64,000 bases of DNA from Tildeniella nuda ZEHNDER 1965/U140 (GTDB lineage Bacteria > Cyanobacteriota > Cyanobacteriia > Leptolyngbyales > Leptolyngbyaceae), in the NCBI GenBank assembly GCA_019358895.1, contig JAHHIG010000003.1:124001-188000 (forward strand). Direction: 5' to 3'. A model generated the notes under the pieces. It saw only the letters and a program-made list of their open reading frames with translations. It had not been told where the DNA came from and did not search any database. This document shows positions 39,976 to 49,714 of the stretch, piece by piece (within the stretch, counting starts at the first letter, position 1; the number at the start of each line of letters is the position of its first letter). A program made the translations under genes and the position numbers.

Positions 39976-40692
39976 TTAATTAACTGCAGCAACAGCCTCT
40001 CCCGCTTTAGGAAGATTTTGTCTGGAAATGACCTGATCAACTAACCCGTACTCTTTGGCTTCGGCAGCAGACATAAAAAAGTCGCGCTCGGTATCCATCT
40101 CTACCCGTTCCAATGGTTGACCTGTATGGTGCGCTAGCAGTTCGCTCAGCTTGCGCTTATGGTAGAGAATTTCTTTTGCCTGAATCTCGATATCGACGGC
40201 TTGACCTTGAGCGCCACCCAGGGGTTGGTGAATCATGATGCGTGAGTTGGGTAAAGACATGCGCTTACCCTGGGCACCTGCTGCCAGCAGAAATGCACCC
40301 ATACTCGCCGCCAGACCAAAGCAAATGGTAACAACATCAGAGCGAACTTGCTGCATGGTGTCATAGATTGCCATGCCAGCGGTAACAGAGCCGCCAGGAG
40401 AATTGATGTAGAGCTGAATATCTTTCTCTGGTTCTTCAGCTTCTAGAAACAGCAGTTGAGCCACGATCGAGTCAGAAACCGTGTCATCGATCGGAGTGCC
40501 CAGAAACACGATGCGTTCTCTAAGCAAACGCGAATAGATATCGAAGGCTCGATCGCCACGACCAGATTGCTCAACCACCATTGGTACGACGTTATGAGTA
40601 CCCGTTGAGGTAACGTCGAGGGGGTTCAAGCTGTTAATAGAGTAGTCAGCGGAGCGGGATACAAACATAGTTGGTGTTATCGCCTGAATCAC
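39976..40692 (-). CDS. clpP: ATP-dependent Clp protease proteolytic subunit
   Basis: 238 residues with the full catalytic triad (Ser130 in AASMGAF, His155 in MIHQPLGG, Asp near 204). The conserved domain begins at [23 protein letters not shown], so ~37 N-terminal residues are extra; cyanobacterial ClpP2 forms have such extensions. Between tig and clpX on the minus strand, this is the clpX-linked paralogue. Confidence 0.95.
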   Translation of the reverse strand: MIQAITPTMFVSRSADYSINSLNPLDVTSTGTHNVVPMVVEQSGRGDRAFDIYSRLLRERIVFLGTPIDDTVSDSIVAQLLFLEAEEPEKDIQLYINSPGGSVTAGMAIYDTMQQVRSDVVTICFGLAASMGAFLLAAGAQGKRMSLPNSRIMIHQPLGGAQGQAVDIEIQAKEILYHKRKLSELLAHHTGQPLERVEMDTERDFFMSAAEAKEYGLVDQVISRQNLPKAGEAVAAVN

Positions 40693-40849
40693 TGTAGACC
40701 GGATTGTGGGTCAGCAGACGCGATTCGCTGGTGGAATCGCATGTGTATATCCAAACATTATGCCTCAACTAACCAGGGACTTGTGGACACCCCAAGTGAA
40801 ATGCTCCGCTATTGTAACCCTGGTATTTCAAGGCGCAACGCATTCCCTT

Positions 40850-40980
40850 TACAGATAGAGACAAAACGTTAGGGCTGGCGCAAACCTCGGAGGTTTAACC
40901 AAGTATCAAGCATAGTCACCAATGTAGTTGCTTAAACTCCGAGGTTTTCAACTTTTTCAGATAGAGATAGACAAAATGTT
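40850..40980. repeat. Hairpin element with flanking direct repeats at the tig 3' end
   Basis: Arms AAACCTCGGAGGTTTAA (40882-40898) and TTAAACTCCGAGGTTT (40932-40947) are inverted. The block is flanked by direct repeats AGATAGAGACAAAACGTTA (40855-40873) and AGATAGAGATAGACAAAATG (40960-40979). The tig stop codon lies in the right-hand direct repeat, so the insertion may have duplicated its target. Confidence 0.6.
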
Positions 40981-42613
40981 ATTCGTCTGGTGACTCTGCT
41001 TTTGTCTTTGCCGTTTTACGCGGTTTTTTCGGCTTTTCAGTTTCGGCAGCCTCAGCCGATTCAGCGAGTTCAGGATCGGCTTCGGCATCAGCCGCGATCG
41101 CTGGAGCGTCAGAAGTAGAATCCCTAGATGGTTCAGTCTCTGTTGTTGGTTCAACGACCGATGCGGTGACATCTACCGTATTAGCGTCTGTCGCGTCAGT
41201 TTCAACGGTCGCTGCTAGAGTCTCCTCTGCTTCCTCAGCCTCCCCTCCTTCCGCCGCTTCCGGTTTTGCTAATGTCCCTTCGGGCACAAGCTCGATCGTC
41301 GATCGTTCAATCAGCCAGTCAACAATTTTCTCTTTCAGCAGATCCTCGGCGACTACTGCCTGGAGCCGATCGGGGTCAATCTCACGATCGCCCAACTCTG
41401 CCAGCAGTTCAGTGACTTTTACACTAATTTCTTCAGGTTCAACCTTAAGAGACTCGCGTTTGGCGACTTCACCCAGTGCCAGTGTGCGTTTGATGCGATC
41501 AATTGCTTCAGGGCGCGATCGCTCTTTGAGCATCGCAACGGTTTCTTGATTGAACAGGCGTTTGACATCAATGCCCTGGTTTTGCAGTTGCGCTGCTGTC
41601 TGGTTCAGGAGGTAGGTTGATTCCCGTTCGACGAGCGTTTCTGGCAGCTCAACCTCAATGTGCTTGAGCAGTTCATCCAGAATTGCCTGCTCTTTGTTTG
41701 CCGTTGTTTTTGCATCGGCTTCTTCGTTGTAGCGGGTTTCCAGGGACGATCGCAGCTCTGTCAGCGTTTCAAACTCACTCACCTCTTGAGCAAAGTCATC
41801 GTCAAGGTCAGGTAGCTCCTTTTCCTTGATCTCTTTCAGAGTGATGGTAAAGCGGGCTGCCCGACCCGCCAGCGTTTCTTGTGGATAGTCGTCCGGGAAA
41901 GGTACAGAAACATCTTTCGTTTCACCCGGTGTCATTCCCACAATGCCGTCGATAAAGCCTTCAATGAACTTTCCTTCCGTCAGCTCGACCTGAAAGTCTT
42001 CGGCTTCACCGCCGGGAAAGGGTTCGGCTTCGGCTTCCGGGTCATCAGCCACCAGTACGCCTTTGTAGTCCACGATGGTCGTGTCGCCTAGTTGGGCAGC
42101 GCGTCCTTCAACTGGGATCAAGGTCGCGGTTTGCTCTTGGTATTGCAGCAACACTTTGTCTACCTGTTCAGCATCAGGCTTTACTTCTTCTGCTTGAAGT
42201 TGAAAGCCAGTGTACTGAGCCAGCGCTACGTCTGGCTGCACGTCAACAGAGGCGGAAAACGTGAGTGCTGAACCGGGCACAAACTGGCTTACCAAGTCAT
42301 CAAACGACGATCGCAGTTGAAAGTTACCCAGTGCGTCAATTTTTTCTTGCTCGATCGCCTGCTTTAACGTCTCGTCGATGAGTTCTTCTAACGCGGTCGC
42401 TTTGAGTTGCACCGAGCCAAAGCGCTGAATCAACACCTGTCGTGGCACTTTGCCCTTACGAAACCCAGGAATATTGGCTGAGCGGGTAAACTTCTGAATG
42501 ACCTGCTCGTAAGCCTTTTGAGACATTTCCGGCGTAATTTCGATTTCCAAGCCAATCTGACTGGCGGGAAGCTTTTCCTGGGTAACTTTCATCGGTATAT
42601 TCGCTACAGACAC
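40979..42613 (-). CDS. tig: Trigger factor, with long acidic C-terminal extension
   Basis: 544 residues; the common length is ~450-480. N-terminal ribosome-binding domain with GFRKGKVPRQVLIQRFG; FKBP-like PPIase domain about 160-260; helical chaperone C-domain to about 445. The last ~95 residues are Glu/Ala/Thr-rich and end with a Lys-rich stretch (KKPRKTAKTKAE). First gene of tig-clpP-clpX. Chaperone at the ribosome exit tunnel. Extended tails occur in cyanobacterial trigger factors; this one is long. Confidence 0.95.
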   Translation of the reverse strand: MSVANIPMKVTQEKLPASQIGLEIEITPEMSQKAYEQVIQKFTRSANIPGFRKGKVPRQVLIQRFGSVQLKATALEELIDETLKQAIEQEKIDALGNFQLRSSFDDLVSQFVPGSALTFSASVDVQPDVALAQYTGFQLQAEEVKPDAEQVDKVLLQYQEQTATLIPVEGRAAQLGDTTIVDYKGVLVADDPEAEAEPFPGGEAEDFQVELTEGKFIEGFIDGIVGMTPGETKDVSVPFPDDYPQETLAGRAARFTITLKEIKEKELPDLDDDFAQEVSEFETLTELRSSLETRYNEEADAKTTANKEQAILDELLKHIEVELPETLVERESTYLLNQTAAQLQNQGIDVKRLFNQETVAMLKERSRPEAIDRIKRTLALGEVAKRESLKVEPEEISVKVTELLAELGDREIDPDRLQAVVAEDLLKEKIVDWLIERSTIELVPEGTLAKPEAAEGGEAEEAEETLAATVETDATDANTVDVTASVVEPTTETEPSRDSTSDAPAIAADAEADPELAESAEAAETEKPKKPRKTAKTKAESPDE

Positions 42614-43042
42614 TTACTTTAGTGGGTTAACAGCCTGACGAGCCGCTCAAGGGGCGTAGAATCACTCACTCAACGGTCTGATTAACAGACAGTCCAAGGT
42701 GGCGATCGCATTCACTGCATCGCCGCAATACGTAATCGTAACTGATCCTGCTTGACGGTTGCTCATTAATGTAAGCGAATCTTAAAGATCGGGCTTAACG
42801 TTGGGTTTACGAAAAATTTCGTTAGAACTCTGGCATTCCCTGAGAGCGTATGCTGAACTTATGACGTGGGTAAGATTTACAACGCTAAGAGTAGAGAAGC
42901 TGAACTTCTAAATTGAGCTGGAAAGTCTTTGCTGCCGAGCATTTCAGGAAGAAGGGACAATAAATAGCTTCTACTAAGCGTTTTAACCTCACCCCTCTTT
43001 AAAATTTCGCCTTTTCATACTTATTGTCTGGAGGAGAGTACG
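42614..43042. other. Divergent promoter region between tig and asd
   Basis: 429 bp between two divergent operons. It has no tandem repeats. No RNA gene was recognised; it should hold both promoters. Conserved divergent placement of tig and asd is typical of cyanobacteria. Confidence 0.5.
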
Positions 43043-44083
43043 TTGGTTCATCCCTATCGAGTCGCTATTTTAGGGGCGACAGGCGCAGTCGGTACAGAGC
43101 TGTTGGCACTGCTTGAGCAGCGAGACTTTCCGATCGCAAGCTTGAAATTACTGGCATCGGCACGATCGGCAGGGCAAACGCTTTCGTTTAAAGGTGAACC
43201 TCTGCCCATCGAAGCGGTTGAGGACAAAAGCTTTAAAAACGTCGATCTGGTACTGGCATCGGCGGGTGCGTCGGTGTCGAAGGCGTGGGTGGCAACTGCG
43301 ATCGCTGCTGGAGCAGTATTTATTGACAATTCCAGCGCCTTTCGGATGGATCCAACCGTCCCGCTAGTGGTGCCAGAGGTGAACCCTCAGGCGGCAGCTA
43401 CTCACCGAGGACTCATCGCCAACCCCAACTGCACGACAATTTTGATGGCAGTTGCGGTTTACCCCCTGCACCAGGTACAGCCCATTCGACGCATCGTTGC
43501 AGCAACCTATCAGTCTGCCAGTGGTGCTGGGGCGCGAGCAATGGCAGAGGTGAAAACTCAGGCTCAGGCAATTTTGCAGGGGCAAGAGCCAGTGGCAGAG
43601 CTGTTTCCCTATCCGTTAGCATTCAACCTGTTCCCGCATAACTCCGCGCTTGACGAGCAGGGATACTGTGAAGAAGAAATGAAGATGGTCAACGAAACGC
43701 GCAAAATTTTCGGGACACCCGATTTGCGGATAACGGCGACTTGCATACGGGTTCCCGTATTGCGGGCACACTCTGAAGCGCTTAATCTGGAATTTGAACA
43801 CCCGTTTGATGTGGCGCACGCGCGGAGCGTTCTGAGTCATGCTCCGGGTGTAACGCTGGTAGAAGACTGGAAGGCAAACTACTTTCCGATGCCGATCGAT
43901 GCCAGTGGTAAAGACAACGTACTCGTTGGACGCATCCGTCAGGATCTCTCTCATCCTAAAGGATTGGAACTTTGGCTCTGCGGCGACCAGATTCGTAAGG
44001 GCGCAGCGCTCAATGCGATACAGATTGCCGAACTATTGGCACAGCAAAATCTGATTCAACCGTCGATCGCTCTTGCAAATTAG
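43043..44083 (+). CDS. asd: Aspartate-semialdehyde dehydrogenase
   Basis: 346 residues from TTG 43043, preceded by GGAGGAG. NADP-binding GATGAVGTE at the N-terminus, catalytic Cys130 in IANPNCTTI, His in RVPVLRAHSE. Reduces aspartyl phosphate to the semialdehyde for lysine, threonine and methionine. First gene of the asd-dapA-rnj cluster. Confidence 0.96.
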   Translation: MVHPYRVAILGATGAVGTELLALLEQRDFPIASLKLLASARSAGQTLSFKGEPLPIEAVEDKSFKNVDLVLASAGASVSKAWVATAIAAGAVFIDNSSAFRMDPTVPLVVPEVNPQAAATHRGLIANPNCTTILMAVAVYPLHQVQPIRRIVAATYQSASGAGARAMAEVKTQAQAILQGQEPVAELFPYPLAFNLFPHNSALDEQGYCEEEMKMVNETRKIFGTPDLRITATCIRVPVLRAHSEALNLEFEHPFDVAHARSVLSHAPGVTLVEDWKANYFPMPIDASGKDNVLVGRIRQDLSHPKGLELWLCGDQIRKGAALNAIQIAELLAQQNLIQPSIALAN

Positions 44084-44178
44084 AGCCGTTAGCGATTAGC
44101 TAGTAAGCAGCGCTTGTACCCTCGTGTTGAAGCCTGCCTCCCATGAAAGACTAAACGATGTGGCTAAAAGCTCCGCAG

Positions 44179-44208
44179 CCAACAACTAAAAACCAACAAC
44201 TAGCAACC
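44179..44208. repeat. CAACAACTAAAAACC repeat upstream of dapA
   Basis: Same motif as at 38580-38625. It ends only 8 bp before the dapA start and so occupies the ribosome-binding region. Confidence 0.8.
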
Positions 44209-44216
44209 GTAACCGT

Positions 44217-45101
44217 GTGGTGAATTTTGGACGTGTTTTAACTGCAATGGTCACGCCATTCAAAGACGATGGCAGAGTAGACTTTGCGATCGCCGAGAAG
44301 TTGGCGTACCATCTCGCTGAGCATGGCACCGATACCCTTGTCGTCTGTGGCACGACGGGAGAATCGCCCACCCTAACCTGGGATGAGGAGTACGAACTTT
44401 TCCAGGTGGTGCAGCGGACGGTAGCAGGCAAAGCAAAAGTGATCGCAGGTACTGGCTCAAACTCGACGCGAGAAGCGATCGCAGCAACCCAAAAAGCAGC
44501 TAAACTAGGATTAGATGGTTCTTTACAAGTCGTTCCCTACTACAACAAGCCTCCTCAAGAAGGGCTTTATCAGCACTTTAAGGCGATCGCGGAAGCTGCG
44601 CCTGAACTGCCGATGATGCTCTACAACGTACCGGGGCGCACCGGGCAGAACATGCAGGCTGAAACAGTCGGTCGCCTTGCTACGATCGAGAACATTGTTG
44701 CGATCAAAGAGTCAACGGGGAATCTTGATCAGGCGAGTGAAATTCAACGTTTGACACCACCCGAATTTGCACTCTACTCTGGAGATGACTCCATCACATT
44801 GCCACTGCTAGCGATCGGTGGAAAAGGTATCGTTAGTGTTGCCAGTCACTTGGTGGGTTTACAGCTTCAACAAATGATTCAGGCATTTGAAGCGGGTCAG
44901 CATCAAGTCGCTACCAAGATTCATATTGAGCTTTTTCCTTTATTTAAAGCTTTGTTTGTGACTGCTAATCCGATTCCAATTAAGGCAGCACTGAGACTAC
45001 AGGGTTGGCAAGTCGGCTCTACCCGTCCCCCGCTGGCAGATTCTTCAACTGATTTGACGACTACCTTAACGTCAGTGATGAAACGTCTGGCTCTACTCTA
45101 G
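44217..45101 (+). CDS. dapA: 4-hydroxy-tetrahydrodipicolinate synthase
   Basis: 294 residues from GTG 44217. GTTGESPTL near 45-53, Tyr136 in LYNVPGRTG, and Schiff-base Lys164 in AIKESTGN. Condenses aspartate semialdehyde with pyruvate, the product of asd just upstream, in lysine/DAP synthesis. No Shine-Dalgarno-like site is visible because the CAACAACTAAAA repeat lies right in front. Confidence 0.96.
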   Translation: MVNFGRVLTAMVTPFKDDGRVDFAIAEKLAYHLAEHGTDTLVVCGTTGESPTLTWDEEYELFQVVQRTVAGKAKVIAGTGSNSTREAIAATQKAAKLGLDGSLQVVPYYNKPPQEGLYQHFKAIAEAAPELPMMLYNVPGRTGQNMQAETVGRLATIENIVAIKESTGNLDQASEIQRLTPPEFALYSGDDSITLPLLAIGGKGIVSVASHLVGLQLQQMIQAFEAGQHQVATKIHIELFPLFKALFVTANPIPIKAALRLQGWQVGSTRPPLADSSTDLTTTLTSVMKRLALL

Positions 45102-45269
45102 GCATCTACAGCCCATAAAGTTTCTAGACAACTGAATACGCTCACTACCTGTACAAGGTTTGTGCCGAGGACGTTAAGTAGCTGGCGATCGTACAGTGCT
45201 TGCTGATTCATACAGCTTTTGCACACTGACGTTGGTTAGCCACCCCAGCGCTCCTACTTGCAGGTTTCC

Positions 45270-45299
45270 AACCGCTCGACAACTGAATCGAGCGGTTGG
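45270..45299 (+). terminator. Stem-loop between dapA and rnj
   Basis: Perfect 11-bp stem CAACCGCTCGA/TCGAGCGGTTG with an 8-nt loop. No T-run follows directly, so it may be a leader structure of rnj and not a terminator. Confidence 0.5.
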
Positions 45300-45362
45300 C
45301 TGTAACCGCTTCAACTATTCTCAACCAACCAATTTTCTTTACTCTCTACACGTTCGATAAGG

Positions 45363-47132
45363 ATGCCAATGACTCAAAACAATACTTCACCCGCGCTGAA
45401 AATCATCCCCCTTGGTGGCTTGCATGAAATCGGCAAAAACACCTGCGTCTTTGAAATTAATGACGAAATTATTTTGCTTGATGCAGGGCTTGCATTCCCG
45501 ACAGATGGGATGCATGGGGTGAACATCGTCCTGCCAGACATGACCTATCTGCGGGAAAATCGTCACAAAATTAAGGGCATGATCGTCACGCATGGTCACG
45601 AAGACCATATTGGCGGTATTGCTTTTCACCTCAAGCAATTTGAAATTCCTATCATCTACGGTCCTCGCCTAGCAATGGCGTTGCTCAAAGATAAGCTGAG
45701 CGAGGCAGGCGTGACCAAGCGGACGGAACTGCGCACTGTTGGACCGCGTGAAACGGTTCGCCTCGGCAAATCGTTTTTTGTGGAGTTTATCCGCAATACG
45801 CACTCAATGGCAGATAGCTTCACCGTTGCCATTCGTACCCCAGTCGGTGTGGTCATTCATACAGGCGACTTTAAAGTTGATCACACGCCTGTTGATGGCG
45901 AGTACTTTGACTTTCAACGATTGGCAGAATATGGCGAAAAAGGCGTTCAGTGCCTGATCAGCGACTCGACCAACTCAGAAATTCCAGGCAGTACCCCTTC
46001 CGAGCGATCGGTGTATCCCAACCTCGATCGCATTTTTGCTCAGGCGAAGGGGCGTTTGCTAGTCACAACGTTTGCATCGTCAGTCCACCGCATCAACATG
46101 ATTCTGGATCTGGCAAAGAAGAATGGGCGTGTGGTTTCGGTCGTCGGGCGATCGATGCTGAACCTTATTGCTCATGCTCGTACCCTGGGTTATATCAAGT
46201 GCGAAGACAGCTTGTTTCAGCCGCTGCAAGTACTCCAAAAACTAGCGGACGAACACGTTTTGATTCTTACCACTGGTTCGCAGGGTGAGCCGATGTCAGC
46301 GATGACTCGCATCTCGAATGGCGACCATCGTCAGGTTAAAATCCGTGAGGGCGACACGGTTGTCTTTTCGGCGAATCCGATTCCTGGCAATACGATCGCC
46401 GTTGTTAACACGATCGATCGGCTCATGATGAAGGGTGCCAAGGTGATCTACGGCAAGGAGCATGGCATCCACGTTTCTGGACACGGTTGCCAGGAAGACC
46501 AAAAACTTATGCTTGGCTTAACCCGACCCAAATTCTTTCTGCCTGTCCACGGTGAACACCGAATGCTGGTGAAGCATTCTCAGACGGCTCAAAGTGTGGG
46601 CGTACCTGCTGAGAACATGGTGATTATTGACAACGGAGATGTAGTTGAGCTGACTGCAACCTCAATGCGGATTGCAGGTAAAGTGCCGTCGGGCATTGAG
46701 CTTGTGGATACATCTCGCTCTGGTGTGGTAAACAGCAAAGTGCTGCGTGAACGCCAGCAACTAGCAGGTGATGGCATTGTGACCGTCGCTGCTGCGATCG
46801 GCTGGACAGGAGCACTGATGGCGAAGCCTCAAATTCACCTGAGCGGTGTGGTGACATCGCTAGAGCGATCTAAGCTCCAAACCGCTATCGAAACTGCGAT
46901 TGATACCGTCCTGCGCGATCGCTGGCATGAATTTGCCCGTCCAGTTGGTCATGATGGACAGCTTGAGATCGACTGGGTAGGACTGCAAACTCAGATCGAC
47001 CGCGAAATCCAGCGGACGTTGCGACGCGATTTGCAAAGTAACCCACTGCTCGTCTTTTTGATGCAGAATCCTGAAGAGCCACCCGTGCGAGAAGTAAGCC
47101 TTGAGCGACGCACACCCGCGATCGCGTCGTAA
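45363..47132 (+). CDS. rnj: Ribonuclease J
   Basis: 589 residues. Metallo-beta-lactamase motif THGHEDHIGG (His77, His79, Asp81, His82), the beta-CASP region, and a C-terminal domain with the extra HxH near PVHGEHRML. 5'-3' exonuclease/endonuclease in RNA decay. Third gene of asd-dapA-rnj. With rne in the same window, both major mRNA decay nucleases are encoded here. Confidence 0.95.
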   Translation: MPMTQNNTSPALKIIPLGGLHEIGKNTCVFEINDEIILLDAGLAFPTDGMHGVNIVLPDMTYLRENRHKIKGMIVTHGHEDHIGGIAFHLKQFEIPIIYGPRLAMALLKDKLSEAGVTKRTELRTVGPRETVRLGKSFFVEFIRNTHSMADSFTVAIRTPVGVVIHTGDFKVDHTPVDGEYFDFQRLAEYGEKGVQCLISDSTNSEIPGSTPSERSVYPNLDRIFAQAKGRLLVTTFASSVHRINMILDLAKKNGRVVSVVGRSMLNLIAHARTLGYIKCEDSLFQPLQVLQKLADEHVLILTTGSQGEPMSAMTRISNGDHRQVKIREGDTVVFSANPIPGNTIAVVNTIDRLMMKGAKVIYGKEHGIHVSGHGCQEDQKLMLGLTRPKFFLPVHGEHRMLVKHSQTAQSVGVPAENMVIIDNGDVVELTATSMRIAGKVPSGIELVDTSRSGVVNSKVLRERQQLAGDGIVTVAAAIGWTGALMAKPQIHLSGVVTSLERSKLQTAIETAIDTVLRDRWHEFARPVGHDGQLEIDWVGLQTQIDREIQRTLRRDLQSNPLLVFLMQNPEEPPVREVSLERRTPAIAS

Positions 47133-47167
47133 CTGTCTCACTGAAGATCTGTAAGCTGATGACTGTG

Positions 47168-47196
47168 AAGCAGAGCATTGATGTAATGCTCTGCTT
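47168..47196. terminator. Bidirectional stem-loop after rnj
   Basis: 12-bp perfect stem AAGCAGAGCATT/AATGCTCTGCTT with a 5-nt loop, between rnj and a convergent small gene. Confidence 0.7.
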
Positions 47197-47202
47197 CGTT
47201 GT

Positions 47203-47403
47203 TCATGCCATGACGCGATCGTCCCGTTCACGCGATTCCTGCCGGACAGAGCCAGACATTGCTGCTTGTTGCAGTAGCATAAACGCCTTTAAGTCTTTGG
47301 CATCATACTTAGTTCGTAAGAGCTGACGCAATTGGTTTTCTGCCTCGATCGTCAGGCAGCCAGTTATAAAAGCATGTTGGACGATTTCTCGAATCAAAAG
47401 CAT
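47203..47403 (-). CDS. Small conserved cyanobacterial protein, unknown function
   Basis: 66 residues. The N-terminal part (MLLIREIVQHAFITG then LTIEAENQLRQLL) is a pattern I know as a recurrent small cyanobacterial protein of unknown function. Charged, without membrane segments; probably all-helical. It converges on rnj across the hairpin at 47168-47196. Confidence 0.65.
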   Translation of the reverse strand: MLLIREIVQHAFITGCLTIEAENQLRQLLRTKYDAKDLKAFMLLQQAAMSGSVRQESRERDDRVMA

Positions 47404-48486
47404 GGCAGAACCCCAGATCTTACCGATACCGCAAACGGGCAGCTAATCCCCATGTGGCATGAAGTTGTTTATTGACAGACAATAATTAAAATACGCTTCT
47501 TTAACAGAGAATAGATTTATCTTTATGAAGCCAATAATATAAAGGTTTTGTAAAAAGTTCCTGTTAGCCAGGTAACAAAACGCTGGTTATGCCAATTCGA
47601 TCTGAGCCTGCACAGGACTAACTACTGTAAGTTAAGGGGCTTAAACCCACTGCTCAAACCCATTGTTCAATGCTGCTTCACGCAAAGTTTGTTTTAGTGA
47701 GCTGTGGATTTAATCGATCGATCTCACGTCTCGCTAGAGCTACTCGTCGATATGGGCATGAAACTCCTATCACAGCATCTGCTTACTCACAAAACCTCCT
47801 CGCTCACTGTGCCTTGACCTGTGAAAGACACACTAAGCGTCGGTACTACTCACGTCTCACATACCTTGGTGGCTAGTAGTGTATGACAACTAGCAGGAGA
47901 CTACCGCCCCATACAAAGCGGAATGATCAGTTGAAAATACCTGAGTAGGAAAGTTCAATTAAATACAAAATCTGCGTCGGATTGGTATAGCCTTCGGCAT
48001 TCAAGAAAAGTGAAGCGTAACCTATGCTGCTCAAGGTTCTGATGCGTTATGGCTACGCCCAACACATCCTACGTTTAATTCCACCTAGCTACTTAATCAC
48101 GCTGGGTTGTCTTGTTTGGTAAAGATAGAGAGAAACAAGGCTCCCTCAATCACCAGCTCAATGCCACAGTATCAGTATGTTGTCGTCATGCAAAAGCGGT
48201 CAAGCAGCGCACACTGTTTGGTTCCTGGCACTTTCATTGGGGCTACTCAACCAATGGGCGACCACAAGCACGGTCTTTATAGTTTTGGTTGCCCCACTGT
48301 GCGGTGCCATTTTTTCATGCTGCCATCGGAGCCACAGTTAGGAAAGCGGATAAAGGGATGGTTGACATAGGCGCTGAAAAGAACGATTACTGCCTACTTC
48401 CCTCTACCCTTTACGAAGGAGCACTACTCACGTTGAAAGGCTGCTTGACGGATTACGATTACTGAGGCATTATGAAGAATGCATCA
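47404..48486. other. 1.1-kb gene-free stretch upstream of tRNA-Ala
   Basis: Frames of 68 and 87 codons are present but lack a ribosome site, conserved motifs and coding-like codon use, so I do not call them. No tandem repeats or terminator hairpins. It forms the left outer edge of the accessory island and may contain decayed sequence. Confidence 0.5.
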
Positions 48487-48559
48487 GGGGCTATAGCGCA
48501 GTTGGTAGCGCATCTCAATGGCATTGAGAGGGTCAGCGGTTCGAATCCGCTTAGCTCCA
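48487..48559 (+). tRNA. tRNA-Ala (anticodon GGC)
   Basis: 73 nt fold as a full cloverleaf: acceptor GGGGCTA/TAGCTCC, D-arm GCGC...GCGC, anticodon stem TCTCA/TGAGA around loop ATGGCAT (anticodon GGC), T-arm AGCGG TTCGAAT CCGCT. CCA is not encoded as a separate tail. It sits at the left edge of the accessory island. Confidence 0.93.
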
Positions 48560-48595
48560 TTGTAGAGCGATGTCAGCAGTTCTGGTTTCTGGTGG

Positions 48596-48664
48596 GACAA
48601 CAAGCATTAATTGCCACAATTGCCACTTAATGCTTGTAACTGCTCGTGGTCACTTAATGCTTGT
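48596..48664. mobile_element. Candidate transposon end: clustered 11-bp binding-site-like repeats
   Basis: The core TTAATGCTTGT appears three times: inverted at 48600-48610 and direct at 48627-48637 and 48654-48664. The surrounding bases (GCCAC/GTCAC before, AA after) are also shared. It starts ~40 bp downstream of tRNA-Ala. Several spaced copies of a TnsB-binding site are the hallmark of Tn7-like ends, and that distance from a tRNA fits such elements. The exact terminal base is not determined. Not matched on the right side of the island. Confidence 0.5.
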
Positions 48665-48669
48665 AAAAG

Positions 48670-48869
48670 TTTCTGCTACTCCAAACAATGAATTCGGCTG
48701 TACTATAAGACTACCTTATCATTTCCTTCAACACCTCCGAGGGGCTAAAAGATTATGCTTAAAGCCCTTTAGCCTTAGAGTTATCTGACTAAAGCTCTCC
48801 TACTACGGATGAATAGCCAGTCGTCTTAGGTGAGGCTAACAGCAGCAAAACTAACTCATACCTAAATTT
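48670..48869. other. Stretch inside the left end of the island, nothing recognised
   Basis: About 200 bp between the repeated end motifs and the HTH remnant. A short AT-rich frame reads through it without support. No RNA or repeat was recognised. Confidence 0.4.
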
Positions 48870-48872
48870 TTG

Positions 48873-49201
48873 CTTTCGGTGCTAGAGTCCAGCTTTGCCT
48901 CTTCTATGGCTGCACGTACCTGTTTATATCGTAAGTAACCAGGTTTACTGATAAGTTGAGCCACCCGTTCTTCAGATGGCTACAAGCCCTCACTGTAAAG
49001 TTTTAGAACAGCCTGCTTGACTTCCTGGCGAGTCTGCTCAATGGCTTGACGATGACAGACCTTTTTGAATTTATCGTACTTGGCAGAAATCGCCTGACAC
49101 AGTTCTGGAAAGAGCCTAAAGATCGTCCTTCTATGAATCTCCAGTCGTCTAGAAATTTCCTCCATTGGCAATGGTGGACACTCATGGCTAAGGAGGAAAG
49201 C
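48873..49201 (-). pseudogene. C-terminal HTH remnant of a TniQ/TnsD-like transposition protein
   Basis: In one minus-strand frame: PMEEISRRLEIHRRTIFRLF, then PELCQAISAKY, then a helix with RQEVKQAVLKLYSEGL, a TAG stop (48987-48989), then PSEERVAQLISKPGYLRYKQ. Relatives have Tyr at the stop (YPSE), so a single base change broke the reading frame. The repeated HTH with FPELC and YPS..V motifs is what I recall from the C-termini of large cyanobacterial TniQ/TnsD-like proteins. The 5' part is cut off by the IS1 element at 49202. The assignment is from memory and moderate. Confidence 0.5.
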
Positions 49202-49222
49202 GGTAGTGCTGAATAGTAATGG

Positions 49223-49714
49223 TCAAGAACGAAGAGAGGCATTGTAATGATGCACAAAATACCAAATTGCCCCAATGTGGTTACTCAACTTCTTGGAGAA
49301 CGACAAGGTTTGACGCACCAAGCGCCCGACCCGCTGCCGCAAGGTATTGTTGAAGCGCTCAATATAGCTGGTTTTGCCAGTTTCTTTGCCCACCGCCCGA
49401 TGTCGTTTGCTCGGTAGGATCTGCTCATACGCCTCCCAAAAATCGGTGTAGCCAAGCGCGCACTGGCGGTACACTGCTGGTAGGGATTGCCAAAGTCCCT
49501 TTGCGCCCTGTCGAGAGCGATCACCCACGAAGACTCCAACCATCTCACGGCTATCGGCATCAATTGCCAACCAGATCCATTGCTTGTTCGCTTTAGAGCC
49601 AACAAACGACCACATCTCGTCGAGTTGAATGGTCAACCGACCCGGTTTTTTGGGGTGACTTCGATGGTTTGGGGAGTCTGGTAAAAGTTCTGATTGACGT
49701 ACAGTTGTAACCAT
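49223..49714 (-). CDS. IS1 transposase, InsB-like part (frameshifted fusion product)
   Basis: The catalytic part of the IS1 DDE transposase: LDEMWSFVGSKANKQWIWLA, GYTDFWEAYE (second Asp), and ERFNNTLRQRVGRLVRQTLS (Glu region). It is expressed by -1 frameshifting from the InsA-like gene at the slippery heptamer A6C (49645-49651 on the minus strand), giving ...TPK|KPGRLTIQLDE. All three acidic residues are intact, so the transposase may be active. Confidence 0.88.
   Translation of the reverse strand: MVTTVRQSELLPDSPNHRSHPKKPGRLTIQLDEMWSFVGSKANKQWIWLAIDADSREMVGVFVGDRSRQGAKGLWQSLPAVYRQCALGYTDFWEAYEQILPSKRHRAVGKETGKTSYIERFNNTLRQRVGRLVRQTLSFSKKLSNHIGAIWYFVHHYNASLRS

Noticed and set aside
47670-48370. 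Two plus-strand frames of 68 and 87 codons upstream of tRNA-Ala
   Set aside because: No ribosome site, conserved motif or supporting context; composition is unlike neighbouring genes.
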